Assembly: GCF_000764665.1 (NCBI RefSeq)
Contig: NZ_JRGM01000179.1
Coordinates: 1-50,081 of the forward strand
Origin: Aeromonas lacus
Lineage (GTDB): Bacteria; Pseudomonadota; Gammaproteobacteria; Enterobacterales; Aeromonadaceae
Reading direction: 5' to 3'
DNA length: 50,081 nt
Both the position numbers and the translations under genes were made by a program. The notes beneath the pieces were generated by a model. The model did no database searches. It was not told the DNA's origin and saw only the letters and a program-made list of their open reading frames with translations. Below, in pieces: positions 9,868 to 21,508 of this stretch (within the stretch, counting starts at the first letter, position 1; every line of letters begins with the position of its first letter).

Positions 9868-11373
9868 TCACGCCTGTGACTGCGGCGCCAGCAACCCCTC
9901 TTCCTCCTGTGGTGTGGCATTCATCATCCGGTTCAGCCAGGGCACCATCAGGCCCATCACCACGGCGATAATCAGGGTCGCTATCCCGATCTTGCCAAAC
10001 ACGCCAGTATAGATGGGCAAGGTCAGCAGCGGATCCGTTACCCCTTGCGGTACGGCGGTGAAGGTGGCGACATAACCCCCAAGCAGCGATGCCATCGCCT
10101 GGGTCAGGAACCACATCCCGAGGATAAAGCCCATCAGGCGTTGCGGCACCAGCGCGGCCACCATGGCCAGCCCCAGCGCACTGATCATCAGCTCGCCGAT
10201 GCTCTGGAACAGGTAAATAAGCACCATAAACCAGGGGGAGGTGAGCCCCTGCTCATCGGCAAACCACCAGCCGGAAGCAGCGGCGGTCAGGAAACCGAGC
10301 GAGCAGAAGAACATCCCGAGGGTAAATTTGAGCGGCATGGTGAGATCCCGCCCCTTGCAGCCCATCCGGGTATAGATCACCGCCAGCACCGGGCTACCCA
10401 CCACCACCCAGAAGGGGTTGAGCGCCTGGAAGCTGACCGGGTTGACGCTCATGCCCAGCATCTCGTGATGCATGTTGTTGATGGCAAAGAAGTTCAGTGA
10501 AGTCGGCATCTGGGCGTACAGCACATAGAAGAGCACCGCCTCCAGCATCAGCACGAAGGCCACATACATCTTGTTGCGACCCACGGTGTCGAGCTTGAAC
10601 GCCTCGCGAAAGAAAAAGATCACCACGGCAATCGTCACCGTCATCAGCACCATGTTGGCGATCACCACGTGGTGCATCAACCAGGCACAGAAGAAGACCA
10701 TGACCACCGAGCCAGCCAATACCATCAGCAACTTACCGTAGTTGAGGGGCAGATGATCAGGCTCTGAGCCGATATCTTTCACCATATTGCGGCAGGCAAA
10801 GAAGGTGAGCAGCGCAATAATCAGTCCCACCCCGCACAGGTTATAAGTCACTGTATAGCCATAGTGATCGGCAATCACCGGTGCCAGCGAGAGGGAAATA
10901 AGGGAACCGATATTGATCGACATATAGAACAGGGTAAAGGCACCATCCAGCCGCGGATCCTTCGGGGCATAACATTTGGAGAGCAGACTGGCCGGGTTGG
11001 CCTTGAACAGGCAGTTGCCGACCGCGATGGTACCGAGCGCATAGAAAATCAGGTCAGGATTGTAGATCGACATGCCGGTCATGAAATAGCCGATAACCAG
11101 TACAACCGCCCCCAGCACCATGGTGCGCTTGGTACCGAGAATATGGTCGCCGACATAACCACCGATCGAGATAAGGCCATACACCAGCGCCGAGAAGGCG
11201 CCGAAGGTGATAAACGACTGCTCCTGGGAAAAACCCAGTTGCTGTACAAAGAAAACTGCCAGGATCCCCTGCACGCCGTAATAACCGAAGCGCTCCCAGA
11301 GTTCGACAAAAAATATCATGAAGAAGGGTTTGGGCTGTTGTAACAACCCGGTCGGTGCTGTTGCTGGACGCAT
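9868..11373 (-). CDS. dtpA: Proton-dependent oligopeptide transporter (POT/PTR family, DtpA-like)
   Basis: A 501-residue inner-membrane protein with about 14 transmembrane helices, as in E. coli DtpA (500). It imports di- and tripeptides with protons. The family motif ExxERFxYY is present as [10 protein letters not shown] near residue 25; [14 protein letters not shown] and [23 protein letters not shown] are also typical. Close in-family choices are DtpA and DtpB, and DtpA fits best by eye. The start is MRPATAPTG with AAGGCAGG ahead; a 61-codon upstream in-frame extension is not supported. The 482-bp upstream region carries inverted repeats that may be regulatory. Confidence 0.93.
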   Translation of the reverse strand: MRPATAPTGLLQQPKPFFMIFFVELWERFGYYGVQGILAVFFVQQLGFSQEQSFITFGAFSALVYGLISIGGYVGDHILGTKRTMVLGAVVLVIGYFMTGMSIYNPDLIFYALGTIAVGNCLFKANPASLLSKCYAPKDPRLDGAFTLFYMSINIGSLISLSLAPVIADHYGYTVTYNLCGVGLIIALLTFFACRNMVKDIGSEPDHLPLNYGKLLMVLAGSVVMVFFCAWLMHHVVIANMVLMTVTIAVVIFFFREAFKLDTVGRNKMYVAFVLMLEAVLFYVLYAQMPTSLNFFAINNMHHEMLGMSVNPVSFQALNPFWVVVGSPVLAVIYTRMGCKGRDLTMPLKFTLGMFFCSLGFLTAAASGWWFADEQGLTSPWFMVLIYLFQSIGELMISALGLAMVAALVPQRLMGFILGMWFLTQAMASLLGGYVATFTAVPQGVTDPLLTLPIYTGVFGKIGIATLIIAVVMGLMVPWLNRMMNATPQEEEGLLAPQSQA

Positions 11374-11636
11374 AGTAACCTGCCTTGATAGCTGCTTATT
11401 GTTATTAATCTGATGGCGGTGAGCCCATGGGATGAAATACCTGCCAAGCCACCCGAACTGCGACCTTGCCCTGTGCCGGCAAGCCGCCGCTCGATATCTG
11501 GCAACAGATGTTTCATTCGTCATCTTCAAGGTGATGAGTGGGGCAAGAAGCGACACTGATGCACCGCAAAGGGGCTAGCAGAAATAAGGGGGGTATGCCC
11601 CGTTATTTCAAGGTTAGGCATGTTATGTCACTGGTA

Positions 11637-11658
11637 ATCAACTGACTTAATGGTTGAT
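11637..11658. promoter_or_regulatory. ATCAAC-N10-GTTGAT inverted repeat upstream of dtpA
   Basis: A perfect 6-bp dyad with a 10-base spacer of about one helical turn, flanked by TGATCACA. Its size suits a dimeric regulator. The protein is not identified; a half CRP-like TGTGATC is present on the minus strand at its edge. Confidence 0.35.
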
Positions 11659-11824
11659 CACACTTTAAAATCCAACTTTCATGATGTTTTCTAATGAAAC
11701 AGGATTACAATTTCTCTTGCGAAGAGTGTCACTCGAGACGTGATTTATCTTCAATTCTGTGTATTAAACGACAGCAAATGGCTCTCTTCGCTGCTCTCGC
11801 AGACTCAGGACAACTGGCAGGTAC

Positions 11825-11851
11825 AAAAAAGCCGGCGCAGATCCGCCGGCT
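11825..11851 (-). terminator. Intrinsic terminator of yidZ-like gene
   Basis: Stem AGCCGGCG/CGCCGGCT with a six-base loop, followed on the minus strand by six T. It begins 4 bp past the LysR gene stop. Confidence 0.85.
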
Positions 11852-11855
11852 GAAT

Positions 11856-12827
11856 TCAGGTAGCCCCTTGGGCTGGCGCTCGCTGATAGAGCCGCCTTAT
11901 CTCGTTGCGCAGCCACATTACCTTGGCATCCTGATTGTGCCGCTTGTGCCAGAGCAGGATAAAAGCGATCTCCAACTGCTGATAGAGCTTCTCCGGTAGC
12001 GGCAACGGCATGGCGATCAAGTTGTCATGGTGTCTGGCCGCATAGCCACCGCAATAGGAGGGGGCTACCGCGATCAGCTCGTGACTTGACTGGGCGGCAA
12101 TGTGCAACGCCTGTTCAAAGCTGGAGACCATGATGGGCACCTGCCGCTGCAACCCCTCCTCATCCAGCAAGTTGTCGAGTGCCCAAGTATCGTTAGCCTC
12201 CCACACCATGCTGACCTGGGGACATGCCAAAAAGTTCTCCAACGACCACTTCTGCTGGAGCAGGGGGTGATCCTTGCGCAAGAAAGCGACTGGCCGATCG
12301 CTGAACAGCACTTCGTGATCGATGTAATAGGGCAGCCGGTTGACCTTGGCCCGGGAGCGGGAATAGGTCTCCCGGGCACAGAAACCGAGATCGGCATCGC
12401 CGTTGACGATGTCGTTGAGGGAGTGATGATCCCAACCCAGCATTCTGACCACAGAGTTGGGGTACTTTTCGTAGATGGTCATCGGCAGATCGCTCAGGAA
12501 GCTGATGTAGAAGGGGGATTCCATCACCAGACTGAAGCGGGCGCCATCAGGGATCGCCTCGCTATTGAGCGAGGTGATGCTGTCGGTCAGCTGATACCAA
12601 ACCTTCAGCTCCTCTTCCAGCGTCAGGGAAAGATTGGTCGGCTGCAGCCCCTGCCGTACCCGGACAAAGAGGGGATCGTCAAACCACTCCCGCAGCTTGG
12701 CGAGGGACTTGCTCACCGCCGACGGGGTGACACAGAGCTTTTTCGCCGCCCCAGCCACACTGCGCGCCTGCATCAGATACTTGAAGACAATCAGCAGGTT
12801 CAGATCGAGCTCAACCAGCGTACGCAT
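11856..12827 (-). CDS. yidZ: LysR-family transcriptional regulator, YidZ-like
   Basis: A 323-residue LysR-type regulator. The winged helix-turn-helix spans about residues 1-65 (LDLNLLIVFKYLMQARSVAG, then VTPSAVSKSLAKLREWFDDPLF). The rest is the periplasmic-binding-like effector domain. It resembles E. coli YidZ closely, including VLFSDRPVAFLRKDHP and SDTWALDN-like blocks, and as in E. coli it lies directly after mdtL. I chose the ATG at MRTLVELDLN with AGGAGGGAT ahead; an ATG four codons earlier has no good site. It starts 18 bp after the mdtL stop, so they are likely cotranscribed. Effector and targets are unknown; E. coli YidZ has been linked to anaerobic nitric-oxide tolerance. Confidence 0.9.
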   Translation of the reverse strand: MRTLVELDLNLLIVFKYLMQARSVAGAAKKLCVTPSAVSKSLAKLREWFDDPLFVRVRQGLQPTNLSLTLEEELKVWYQLTDSITSLNSEAIPDGARFSLVMESPFYISFLSDLPMTIYEKYPNSVVRMLGWDHHSLNDIVNGDADLGFCARETYSRSRAKVNRLPYYIDHEVLFSDRPVAFLRKDHPLLQQKWSLENFLACPQVSMVWEANDTWALDNLLDEEGLQRQVPIMVSSFEQALHIAAQSSHELIAVAPSYCGGYAARHHDNLIAMPLPLPEKLYQQLEIAFILLWHKRHNQDAKVMWLRNEIRRLYQRAPAQGAT

Positions 12828-12845
12828 ATCCCTCCTCATTCCCGT

Positions 12846-14018
12846 TTATCCCCGCGATTGCGCTTCGCGAACAGCAAACCATGGTACCAGCCCTTTCACC
12901 CCTAGGTAACTGAGCAACGTCAGCAGCAGGGAGCAGAAGAGCATAGCCAGCGGGGAAAAGCCCAACTGCCCCATCAGCCAAATATAGAGACCGGACAGGC
13001 TGATCTGCATGACGCAGAGCACCGCGCTGGCGAAGGCCACATTATGCTGACAGCCATCCAGCGCTTTTCCCATGGCCACCCCGAACCCGCAGGAGAAGCC
13101 GACACAGACCAGTGCAAAACCGGCCAGCAGCAGCGCGACATCATTGCCCCGCAACCAGCAGCCCAGCAGAAGGCATGCCGCCAGCAGGTAGGCAAGATGG
13201 GAGAGCGCCAGCACTCTCTGCTTGCCCAGCCAGCGCAGCAGCAGTGGCGTCAGAAAGGAGGTCGACATGCTCACCCCCGCCATCACCATCATGACGACGG
13301 AGTACTGCTCGGGTGAAAAACCATACTCCTGCATCAGGATCAGGGGAGAGACACTGACGTAGACCAGAATGGCGGTCACGCTGGTGCTGGTCAGCAGAGA
13401 AATCAGCATAAAGCGCGGGGAGCGCAACAAGGCAACAGGCAAGCCACTAGCACCGCCCAGCCTGTTTTCCGGCCGGGTCTCCTTGAGCCGCAGGAAGTTG
13501 ATCAGACCGGTCAATGCCGCCACCAGTGCCATCGTGACGAAGATCCCCTGCCATTGAAAACGGGAGAGGATGAGGTAGCCCAACACCGGCGCCAGCACCG
13601 GAATGACGCAGATAACCCCGTTGATCATGGAGAGGGCCATCGCCAGCCGCTCTTCGCTCAGCACATCCCGCAACACGGTAAAAGTCATGATATAGAGCGC
13701 CCCCGCCCCGACCCCCTGCCAGAATCGCCCCAGATAAAACTGGGTGACATCGGCTGAATGGGCCGCCACCAGCGAGGCGGCAAGAAAGATGATGGCGCCA
13801 CCCAATACCACGGGGCGACGGCCATAACGATCGGCAATCATGCCTCCCAACAGGACTGTCGCTGCCATGCCGAAGAGATAGATGGAGAAAGCGGTGTGGA
13901 TCTGAGCCTCGTTCGCCTGCAGGCTCTCGGCAATCCGGGGGACGGCGACCAGATAGAGATCGATGCCGACCGGATAGAGGATGATCATCAGAAAGGCGCA
14001 CAGCAGAAAAGTTCTCAT
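12846..14018 (-). CDS. mdtL: MFS multidrug efflux transporter, MdtL-like
   Basis: A 390-residue major facilitator with 12 predicted membrane helices (E. coli MdtL is 391). LYPVGIDLYLVAVPRIAESL at the N-terminus, the MFS motif GGMIADRYGRRPVVLGG near residue 58 and NGVICVIPVLAPVLGYLI fit the Bcr/CflA-like drug:H+ antiporter group and MdtL in particular. It sits in the inner membrane and exports drugs; E. coli MdtL is associated with chloramphenicol resistance. The start at MRTFLLCAF has GGAGCC ahead. It heads a two-gene unit with the yidZ-like regulator. The 293-bp region upstream, shared with the end of the beta-lactamase gene, holds a TTCCA-AAA-TGGAA palindrome (14151-14163). Confidence 0.9.
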   Translation of the reverse strand: MRTFLLCAFLMIILYPVGIDLYLVAVPRIAESLQANEAQIHTAFSIYLFGMAATVLLGGMIADRYGRRPVVLGGAIIFLAASLVAAHSADVTQFYLGRFWQGVGAGALYIMTFTVLRDVLSEERLAMALSMINGVICVIPVLAPVLGYLILSRFQWQGIFVTMALVAALTGLINFLRLKETRPENRLGGASGLPVALLRSPRFMLISLLTSTSVTAILVYVSVSPLILMQEYGFSPEQYSVVMMVMAGVSMSTSFLTPLLLRWLGKQRVLALSHLAYLLAACLLLGCWLRGNDVALLLAGFALVCVGFSCGFGVAMGKALDGCQHNVAFASAVLCVMQISLSGLYIWLMGQLGFSPLAMLFCSLLLTLLSYLGVKGLVPWFAVREAQSRG

Positions 14019-14253
14019 GGAGGCTCCGTAACAAAAATCTGGCCCCTGTTCTGCCAAAAGTGCGGCAAACAGCAGGCAAGCGGGTGACTATGCGGAGCAC
14101 TATAGGGGGGGGCTACCACCACACCTAGTGAAGAGATGGCGATCGATACATTCCAAAATGGAAATATTGTTTCTACCGGTGTGCGATTAAGGCAACTGGA
14201 TGGACAAGCCGCCAGGCAGAAGAACACCGTGAGCTGAGTAAAAATAAACGCAA

Positions 14254-14290
14254 TAAAAGTGCGCCGGGCAATCCCGGTGCACTTGCTTTC
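14254..14290 (-). terminator. Intrinsic terminator of the beta-lactamase gene
   Basis: Stem AAGTGCGCCGGG/CCCGGTGCACTT with one mismatch and a four-base loop. On the minus strand it is followed by TTTTATTG. Confidence 0.85.
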
Positions 14291-14311
14291 AGTAAAACGC
14301 TACGCCCGTGA

Positions 14312-16589
<2,278 letters not shown>

Positions 16590-16593
<4 letters not shown>

Positions 16594-17573
16594 CTGGCTG
16601 GCGCCAGCTAAGGGATCGCTGGCAGTTGCGCTGGCTTGATCGCCGCATCCCTCCGGCGCGCCAGATCACGCTGGGGCCGCGCAGCCTGTTCATCCTGCCC
16701 ACCCGCATGGGGTTGCTCTATCTGCTGGTACTGCTCGCCATCTACCTGCTCGGCACCAACTACCAGAACAATCTGGTGCTGCTGGTTGCCTACTGCCTCG
16801 GCAGCCTGTTTATGACGGCCATGTGGCTCACCCATCGCAACCTGCTGGGTCTGGCCTTGATGGGAGGGCCCACCGCCACCGGCGAGGCGGGCAGCCAGCT
16901 CCCCATCAGAATACGGGTACAAAGCCCGCGCCCGATCTACGGCGTTCAGTTCACCCTGGGCGATAGCCCGCTCTGGCATGCCGAGATAGGCTCCACGCCC
17001 CTCGACCTGCTGTTGCCGGTAACGGGTCGGCGCCGCGGTCGCCTCCCCCTTGGCCGGCTTAAAGTCGAGAGCCGCTATCCCCTCGGCCTCTTTCGCTGCT
17101 GGTCGCTGCCGGATCTGCAACTGGAGGGATGGGTCTACCCCAAGGCTGTCTATGGCCCGCTGCGGGAGGGTGAGAGCACCACAGCCGACGAGCAGCAGAG
17201 GGATATGTTGCCCGCCGCCATCGGCGATTTTGATACTCTGCGGGCCCACCAACAGGGCGAAGCCATGAGCCGGATCGCCTGGAAGCAACTGGCACAGGGG
17301 CGCGGCCTGCTGAGCAAGCAGTTCTGTGAACCGCATCAGGCTGGCCGCCATCTCAGTCTGTCGCGGGTAGCAGGTGGCGATCTGGAACAGCGGCTGGCGG
17401 TACTAGCCTGGTGGTGCTGCGACTATGGCAAACAGGGGATCCCCTTCTCCCTGACGCTAGCCCGGGAGACGCTGGGGCCTGATAGCTGCCCCGCATTTGT
17501 GCAGCGCTGCCTGCTGGCACTGGCACAACTGGATAACCCGGCAGACGAGGGCAGAACGGATGTTGCTCGATAA
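16590..17573 (+). CDS. DUF58-containing membrane protein
   Basis: A 327-residue protein with two membrane segments near residues 40-80 and a C-terminal DUF58 domain. The DUF58 core is visible in DTLRAHQQGEAMSRIAWKQLAQGRGLLSKQF near residues 215-245 (the usual form is GD..R.IHW). The function of DUF58 is not established; its genes travel with moxR and transglutaminase genes. The start overlaps the moxR stop, and its own 3' end overlaps tgpA by 14 bp, which indicates translational coupling. Confidence 0.9.
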
Positions 17574-19530
17574 CCGGCGTCTGCTGCCCCTTATCGCCCT
17601 GCAACAGCTGCTGCTCATTGCCGCACTCTGGCCCCAGCTACAGCTCTGGGTCATGGCAGTGGGCGCCATCACCCTGTTTACCCGCGCCATGATGCTGTGG
17701 CGGGGCTGGCGTCCTCCACCAGCACGAGTGCTGGCGATACTGGCCATCGGTTGTGTGCTGATGCTCCTGCTGCAGTGGCGAGGATTGGGCACCCTGCCTG
17801 CGCTGGTCAACCTGCTCTGGCTCGGCTACAGCCTCAAGGTCATCGAGGTTAGGCGCGATCGGGATGTCGAACAGGTGCTGCTGCTCGCCTTCTTTCTGAT
17901 TGCGCTGGCACTGGTGCAGCGTCAGAGCATCGGCTGGGCGCTGTTGCTGGCGCTCTCGCTCTGGCTGGCGGTCACTGCACTGGTCAATGCCGCGGTCCCA
18001 CAACAAAAGCACCCATGGCGCAGCGCAGGCGGCGCACTGCTGCTCGCCCTTCCCCTGCTGCTGGCCCTCTTTATCGTGCTGCCAAAGTTGCCACCGCTCT
18101 GGCAGATGCCGACTGCCAACCGCGCCCTGACGGGCCTCTCGGAAGAGGTGGCCCCCGGCGACATCAGCGAGCTGGTCAGCTCCTCCGAGCTGGTGTTTCG
18201 CGTCACCTTTGCCGATGGCCCGCCGCCGGCGCACGAGCGTTACTTTCCGGTCATGCGGCAGGAGTATTTTGACGGACGGCGCTGGCAATTGAGCGCTGAG
18301 GTGAAAAGATGGCAGCAAACCATCCCACTGCTTGGCGTGGCATCCACGCTATCAGATAGCCCGCTGCCCGCAGGGAGCTATGAAGTGCTCGCCGAGCCGC
18401 AGCGCCATCGCTGGGCCTTCGCCATGACGGCTCCACGCGTGGTGGAGGGGCCGGTACAAGCCACTCCGATCGCTACCCTCTACCGACAGGGGAGCAACGA
18501 GCTGGCCATCCGCTATCGGGTCAGCACAGCAACTCTCCCCGACGCAACAGAGCGTGAACGGCAGCGCAACCTCCAGCTACCTGTCGAGGGCAATCCACAG
18601 GCGCGGGCCTATGCCCGGGAGCTTGCCACCCGTTATCCCGAACCGAGCGCGCTGGTCGGCGCCCTGATGACCCTATTTCGCAGCCAACCTTACACCTATA
18701 CCCTGACACCGCCGCGGCTTGGCCCGGATGGGGTGGACGATTTTCTGTTCGATACCCGGCGGGGATTTTGCGGCCACTACGCCATGGCGACTGCCTTTGT
18801 GCTGCGCGCAGCCGGTATTCCGGCACGACTGGTGACCGGCTATCTCGGCGGCGAGTGGAATCCGCAGGGCAGCTATCTGGCGGTCCGCCAGTTCGATGCC
18901 CATGCCTGGGTGGAGTATCTCGACCGGCAGCATCATTGGCAGCGCCTCGACCCGACCGCTGCCGTCGCGCCGGAGCGGATAGAAGGTAATATGGCGCAGG
19001 CGCTCGGCGAGCAGTTTGCCACCGCCGATCCCCTCTCTTTGCAGCGCTATCGCAGCTGGGCCCTGCTCAACCAGTTGCGTTGGTGGGGCAACAATCTCGA
19101 CTACCAGTGGAGTCGCTGGGTATTGGGGCACGATGCCAGCCAGCTCTGGCAACAGGTTGCACTGCGCTGGCCATCGCTGGCCGGGCAGACCCCCTGGCTT
19201 ATCCTGCTCAGTTTGCTACTGGTCGCTCTGATGGTCAGCCTGCCGCTCCTCTGGCCTACCCGCGAACCCGCAACCCTGCGGATCTGGCAACCACTGCTGC
19301 ACCGGGGAAAAGCGGTCGGCTGCACAGTGCAAGCGGGCGAGACGCTGGGCCAGTGGTGTGAACGACTGGCAACGCTGCGCCCTGATCTATCCCGCCCCTT
19401 GCTGCAGGCGGCCTGGATCTACCGGCGCTGGCGTTACGGGCCGCTCACCGCCCATCAGCAGAAACGCTGCCAGCGACAGCTGAAACGGCGAGTGCGCCAG
19501 ATTTGCCAGAGCTGGGATCGCCAGCCATAA
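17560..19530 (+). CDS. tgpA: TgpA-type membrane transglutaminase-like protein
   Basis: A 656-residue inner-membrane protein. About six N-terminal helices (residues 8-175, DUF3488-type) are followed by a periplasmic transglutaminase-like domain, another helix near 545-565 and a small cytoplasmic tail (DUF4129-type). The cysteine-protease-like triad is complete: C404 in RRGFCGHYA, H448 in FDAHAW and D464 in RLDPTAA. In Pseudomonas aeruginosa the homologous TgpA is essential; substrates are not known to me. I start it at MLLDNRRLL, inside the DUF58 gene, because the family begins here and the overlap is typical. An extension 21 codons upstream is in frame but unlike the family. Confidence 0.93.
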   Translation: MLLDNRRLLPLIALQQLLLIAALWPQLQLWVMAVGAITLFTRAMMLWRGWRPPPARVLAILAIGCVLMLLLQWRGLGTLPALVNLLWLGYSLKVIEVRRDRDVEQVLLLAFFLIALALVQRQSIGWALLLALSLWLAVTALVNAAVPQQKHPWRSAGGALLLALPLLLALFIVLPKLPPLWQMPTANRALTGLSEEVAPGDISELVSSSELVFRVTFADGPPPAHERYFPVMRQEYFDGRRWQLSAEVKRWQQTIPLLGVASTLSDSPLPAGSYEVLAEPQRHRWAFAMTAPRVVEGPVQATPIATLYRQGSNELAIRYRVSTATLPDATERERQRNLQLPVEGNPQARAYARELATRYPEPSALVGALMTLFRSQPYTYTLTPPRLGPDGVDDFLFDTRRGFCGHYAMATAFVLRAAGIPARLVTGYLGGEWNPQGSYLAVRQFDAHAWVEYLDRQHHWQRLDPTAAVAPERIEGNMAQALGEQFATADPLSLQRYRSWALLNQLRWWGNNLDYQWSRWVLGHDASQLWQQVALRWPSLAGQTPWLILLSLLLVALMVSLPLLWPTREPATLRIWQPLLHRGKAVGCTVQAGETLGQWCERLATLRPDLSRPLLQAAWIYRRWRYGPLTAHQQKRCQRQLKRRVRQICQSWDRQP

Positions 19531-19548
19531 GCGCATCACACAAGGCAT

Positions 19549-19587
19549 AAAAAGAGAGGGGAGCCACCGGCTCCCCTCTCTTTCACA
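19549..19587. terminator. Bidirectional terminator between tgpA and the AGCS symporter gene
   Basis: Perfect 15-bp stem AAAGAGAGGGGAGCC/GGCTCCCCTCTCTTT with an ACC loop. T-runs occur on both strands. The convergent genes end 21 and 19 bp away. Confidence 0.9.
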
Positions 19588-19601
19588 TCATGCAACACGG
19601 A

Positions 19602-21032
19602 TTACTTTTTGACGGGATTATCCCAAATACCCTCTTCCAGCTGGGAGCGGATCTCGGGGTACTTGTTGGCATCAAAGGTGGGCACTTTGCCCAGCCTGAG
19701 CTGGTCGTTGTAATCCTTCGCCAGCTTGATGGCGACGCCGGAGAGCAGCAGGATCGCCACCAGGTTGACGATGGCCATCAGCCCCATGGAGACATCCGCC
19801 ATCGCCCAGACGGTCGGCAGCTCTCCTACCGAGCCGAACATCACCATCCCCAGCACAAACATCCGGAACAGCATCAGGCCGCCCTTGTGGTTGTGCTCGA
19901 GGAACACCAGGTTGGTCTCGGCATAGGAGTAGTTCGCCACAATGGAGGTGAAGGCGAAGAAGAAGATGGCCGCCGCGATGAAGATATTGCCGCCATGACC
20001 AATCTGGGAGGAGAGCGCCCGCTGGGTCAGCTCCACACCGGTCACACCGGAGCCCGGCTCAAACTGGCCTGACATCAGGATGATGGCCGCGGTACAGGTG
20101 CAGATGATGATTGTGTCCATAAAGACCCCCAGCATCTGCACATAGCCTTGGGAGGCCGGGTGCGGCGGATAGGGAGTAGCGGTGGCCGCTGCGTTGGGAG
20201 CCGAGCCCATGCCCGCCTCGTTAGAGAAGAGACCGCGCTTGATGCCGTTGATCATCGCCTGGGAGATGGCATAGCCGAGCGCTCCCGAACCCGCCTGTTC
20301 AATGCCGAAGGCGGATTTGAAGATCAGCATCATCACGTGGGGCAGCTCGCTGATATTCATGGCCACGATGACCAGCGCCAGCAGGATGTAGGCCAGCGCC
20401 ATGAAGGGCACCACCAGCTCGGCAAAACGGGCGATGCCGCGAATGCCGCCGAAGATGATGAGGCCGGAGAGCAGCACCAGCGCCAGTCCACTGACCCAGT
20501 CAGGAATACCGAAGGCAACCTTCATCGCCAGACTGATGGAGTTGGCCTGCACCGCGTTGAACACCAGACCAAACGCCAGAATGAGGCAGAGCGAAAAGAG
20601 CACCCCCATCCAGCGCATGCCAAGCCCCTTCTCCATGTAGTAGGCAGGGCCGCCACGGTAGTTGCCATCCTCATCCTTGACCTTGTAGAGCTGGGCCAGA
20701 GTGCTTTCAACGAAGGCGGTCGACATGCCGATAAAGGCGATCAGCCACATCCAGAAGATGGCGCCGGGGCCACCCAGATAGATGGCAACGGCCACACCGG
20801 CCAGATTGCCGGTGCCGACCCGGGCTGCAAGGCTGGTGCAGAGTGCCTGGAAGGAGGAGATGCCGGCGTTGTCCGATTTACGGCTGTTTTTCAGCACGGA
20901 GAACATGTGGCCGAAGTGGCGGATCTGGATAAAACCCAGGCGGAAGGTGAAGAAGATACCGACCCCGATGAGCAGGTAGATGAGCACGGCTCCCCACATC
21001 AGGTCGTTTAGCATCGCAATCAAGGTGTCCAT
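19602..21032 (-). CDS. Sodium:alanine/glycine symporter (AGCS family)
   Basis: A 476-residue inner-membrane carrier, the size of E. coli YaaJ (476). The AGCS signatures are LCTSLAARVGTGNLAGVAVAIYLGGPGAIFWMW near residue 70 and NEAGMGSAPNAAATA near residue 270. It couples uptake of alanine or glycine to sodium. The start MDTLIAMLND has GAGAG ahead; an ATG nine codons upstream is weaker. It is head to head with tal, like yaaJ/talB in E. coli. A CRP-like site lies about 130 bp upstream of the start, suggesting control by carbon status. I looked for a glycine riboswitch in the leader, as found before some Vibrio homologues, and saw none. Confidence 0.93.
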   Translation of the reverse strand: MDTLIAMLNDLMWGAVLIYLLIGVGIFFTFRLGFIQIRHFGHMFSVLKNSRKSDNAGISSFQALCTSLAARVGTGNLAGVAVAIYLGGPGAIFWMWLIAFIGMSTAFVESTLAQLYKVKDEDGNYRGGPAYYMEKGLGMRWMGVLFSLCLILAFGLVFNAVQANSISLAMKVAFGIPDWVSGLALVLLSGLIIFGGIRGIARFAELVVPFMALAYILLALVIVAMNISELPHVMMLIFKSAFGIEQAGSGALGYAISQAMINGIKRGLFSNEAGMGSAPNAAATATPYPPHPASQGYVQMLGVFMDTIIICTCTAAIILMSGQFEPGSGVTGVELTQRALSSQIGHGGNIFIAAAIFFFAFTSIVANYSYAETNLVFLEHNHKGGLMLFRMFVLGMVMFGSVGELPTVWAMADVSMGLMAIVNLVAILLLSGVAIKLAKDYNDQLRLGKVPTFDANKYPEIRSQLEEGIWDNPVKK

Positions 21033-21158
21033 AATTCTCTCGTTGTTATTCACATCCATGGCCAGTGCAAATCTGCGTACACAGGCCGCTTTCTGTCTGT
21101 TGTTTAATTATCGTGTCGCTAAAGGGGCGGAATCTAGCACAGCGGAAGAACCCGGAAT

Positions 21159-21174
21159 AGTGATCCCGATCACT
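21159..21174. promoter_or_regulatory. CRP-like binding site upstream of the AGCS gene
   Basis: AGTGATCCCGATCACT is a perfect palindrome with core GTGATC-N2-GATCAC; the CRP consensus is TGTGATCTAGATCACA. The centre lies about 65 bp upstream of the start predicted from a GATAAT box at 21112-21107, near a class I activator spacing. The regulator is inferred from pattern. Confidence 0.65.
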
Positions 21175-21321
21175 CTGGACACAAAAAACGAACGGAAAAC
21201 GCCACTAAAGCTCCATTTAAATCGCAAACTTTCAACAAATCCAATAATTTAATCAGACAAACGCGAATATAGCTCCATAGGAGTATTTTTCTGTCGGCCT
21301 ATTTCTCTCCGTCAGAAACAG

Positions 21322-21374
21322 GCAAACGCTTGCATGAAACGGCTTTCAAGAGGGGATATTTCGCAAAACGTTTT
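21322..21374. promoter_or_regulatory. Cluster of three LacI-family-type palindromes
   Basis: GCAAACGCTTGC (21322-21333), TGAAACGGCTTTCA (21335-21348) and CAAAACGTTTTCG (21364-21376) have the inverted-repeat form bound by LacI-family proteins such as Cra, PurR and RbsR; the first and third are CG-centred, the second is centred on GG. None is an exact match to one consensus. A similar AAAACGTTTT element lies just downstream of tal at 22785-22794. Confidence 0.4.
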
Positions 21375-21508
21375 CGCTGTAAGAAAATTTCAAGTATGCA
21401 ACTCAATAATTTATGTGATCGGCCACGCAAATATGAATATTGGCTAAAAAAAATAGCTTGGCCGCAAACCGGAAACACTCTGCCGAAAACATAAAAAAAC
21501 CTTATAAA

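Larger units (their letters stand above)
11374..11855. other. Spacer upstream of dtpA with inverted repeats
   Basis: A 482-bp stretch with no supportable gene. It holds a hairpin-forming repeat at 11582-11608 (AAATAAGGGG and CCCCGTTATTT), an ATCAAC-N10-GTTGAT inverted repeat at 11637-11658 and, at its right end, the terminator of the LysR gene. The AT-rich part (11600-11760) is the likely dtpA control region, 230-390 bp upstream of its start. Confidence 0.5.

Noticed and set aside
11694..11999. Short rightward open frame starting in the dtpA spacer
   Set aside because: It runs across a terminator and into the LysR gene in reverse, with no ribosome site or family likeness.
14151..14163. TTCCA-AAA-TGGAA palindrome upstream of mdtL as an operator
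   Set aside because: Short, in AT-rich DNA, and unlike a known operator; it may be chance.
21033..21160. Glycine riboswitch in the AGCS leader
   Set aside because: Some Vibrio AGCS genes have one, but I found no GGAGAG or other conserved glycine-aptamer blocks in this leader.
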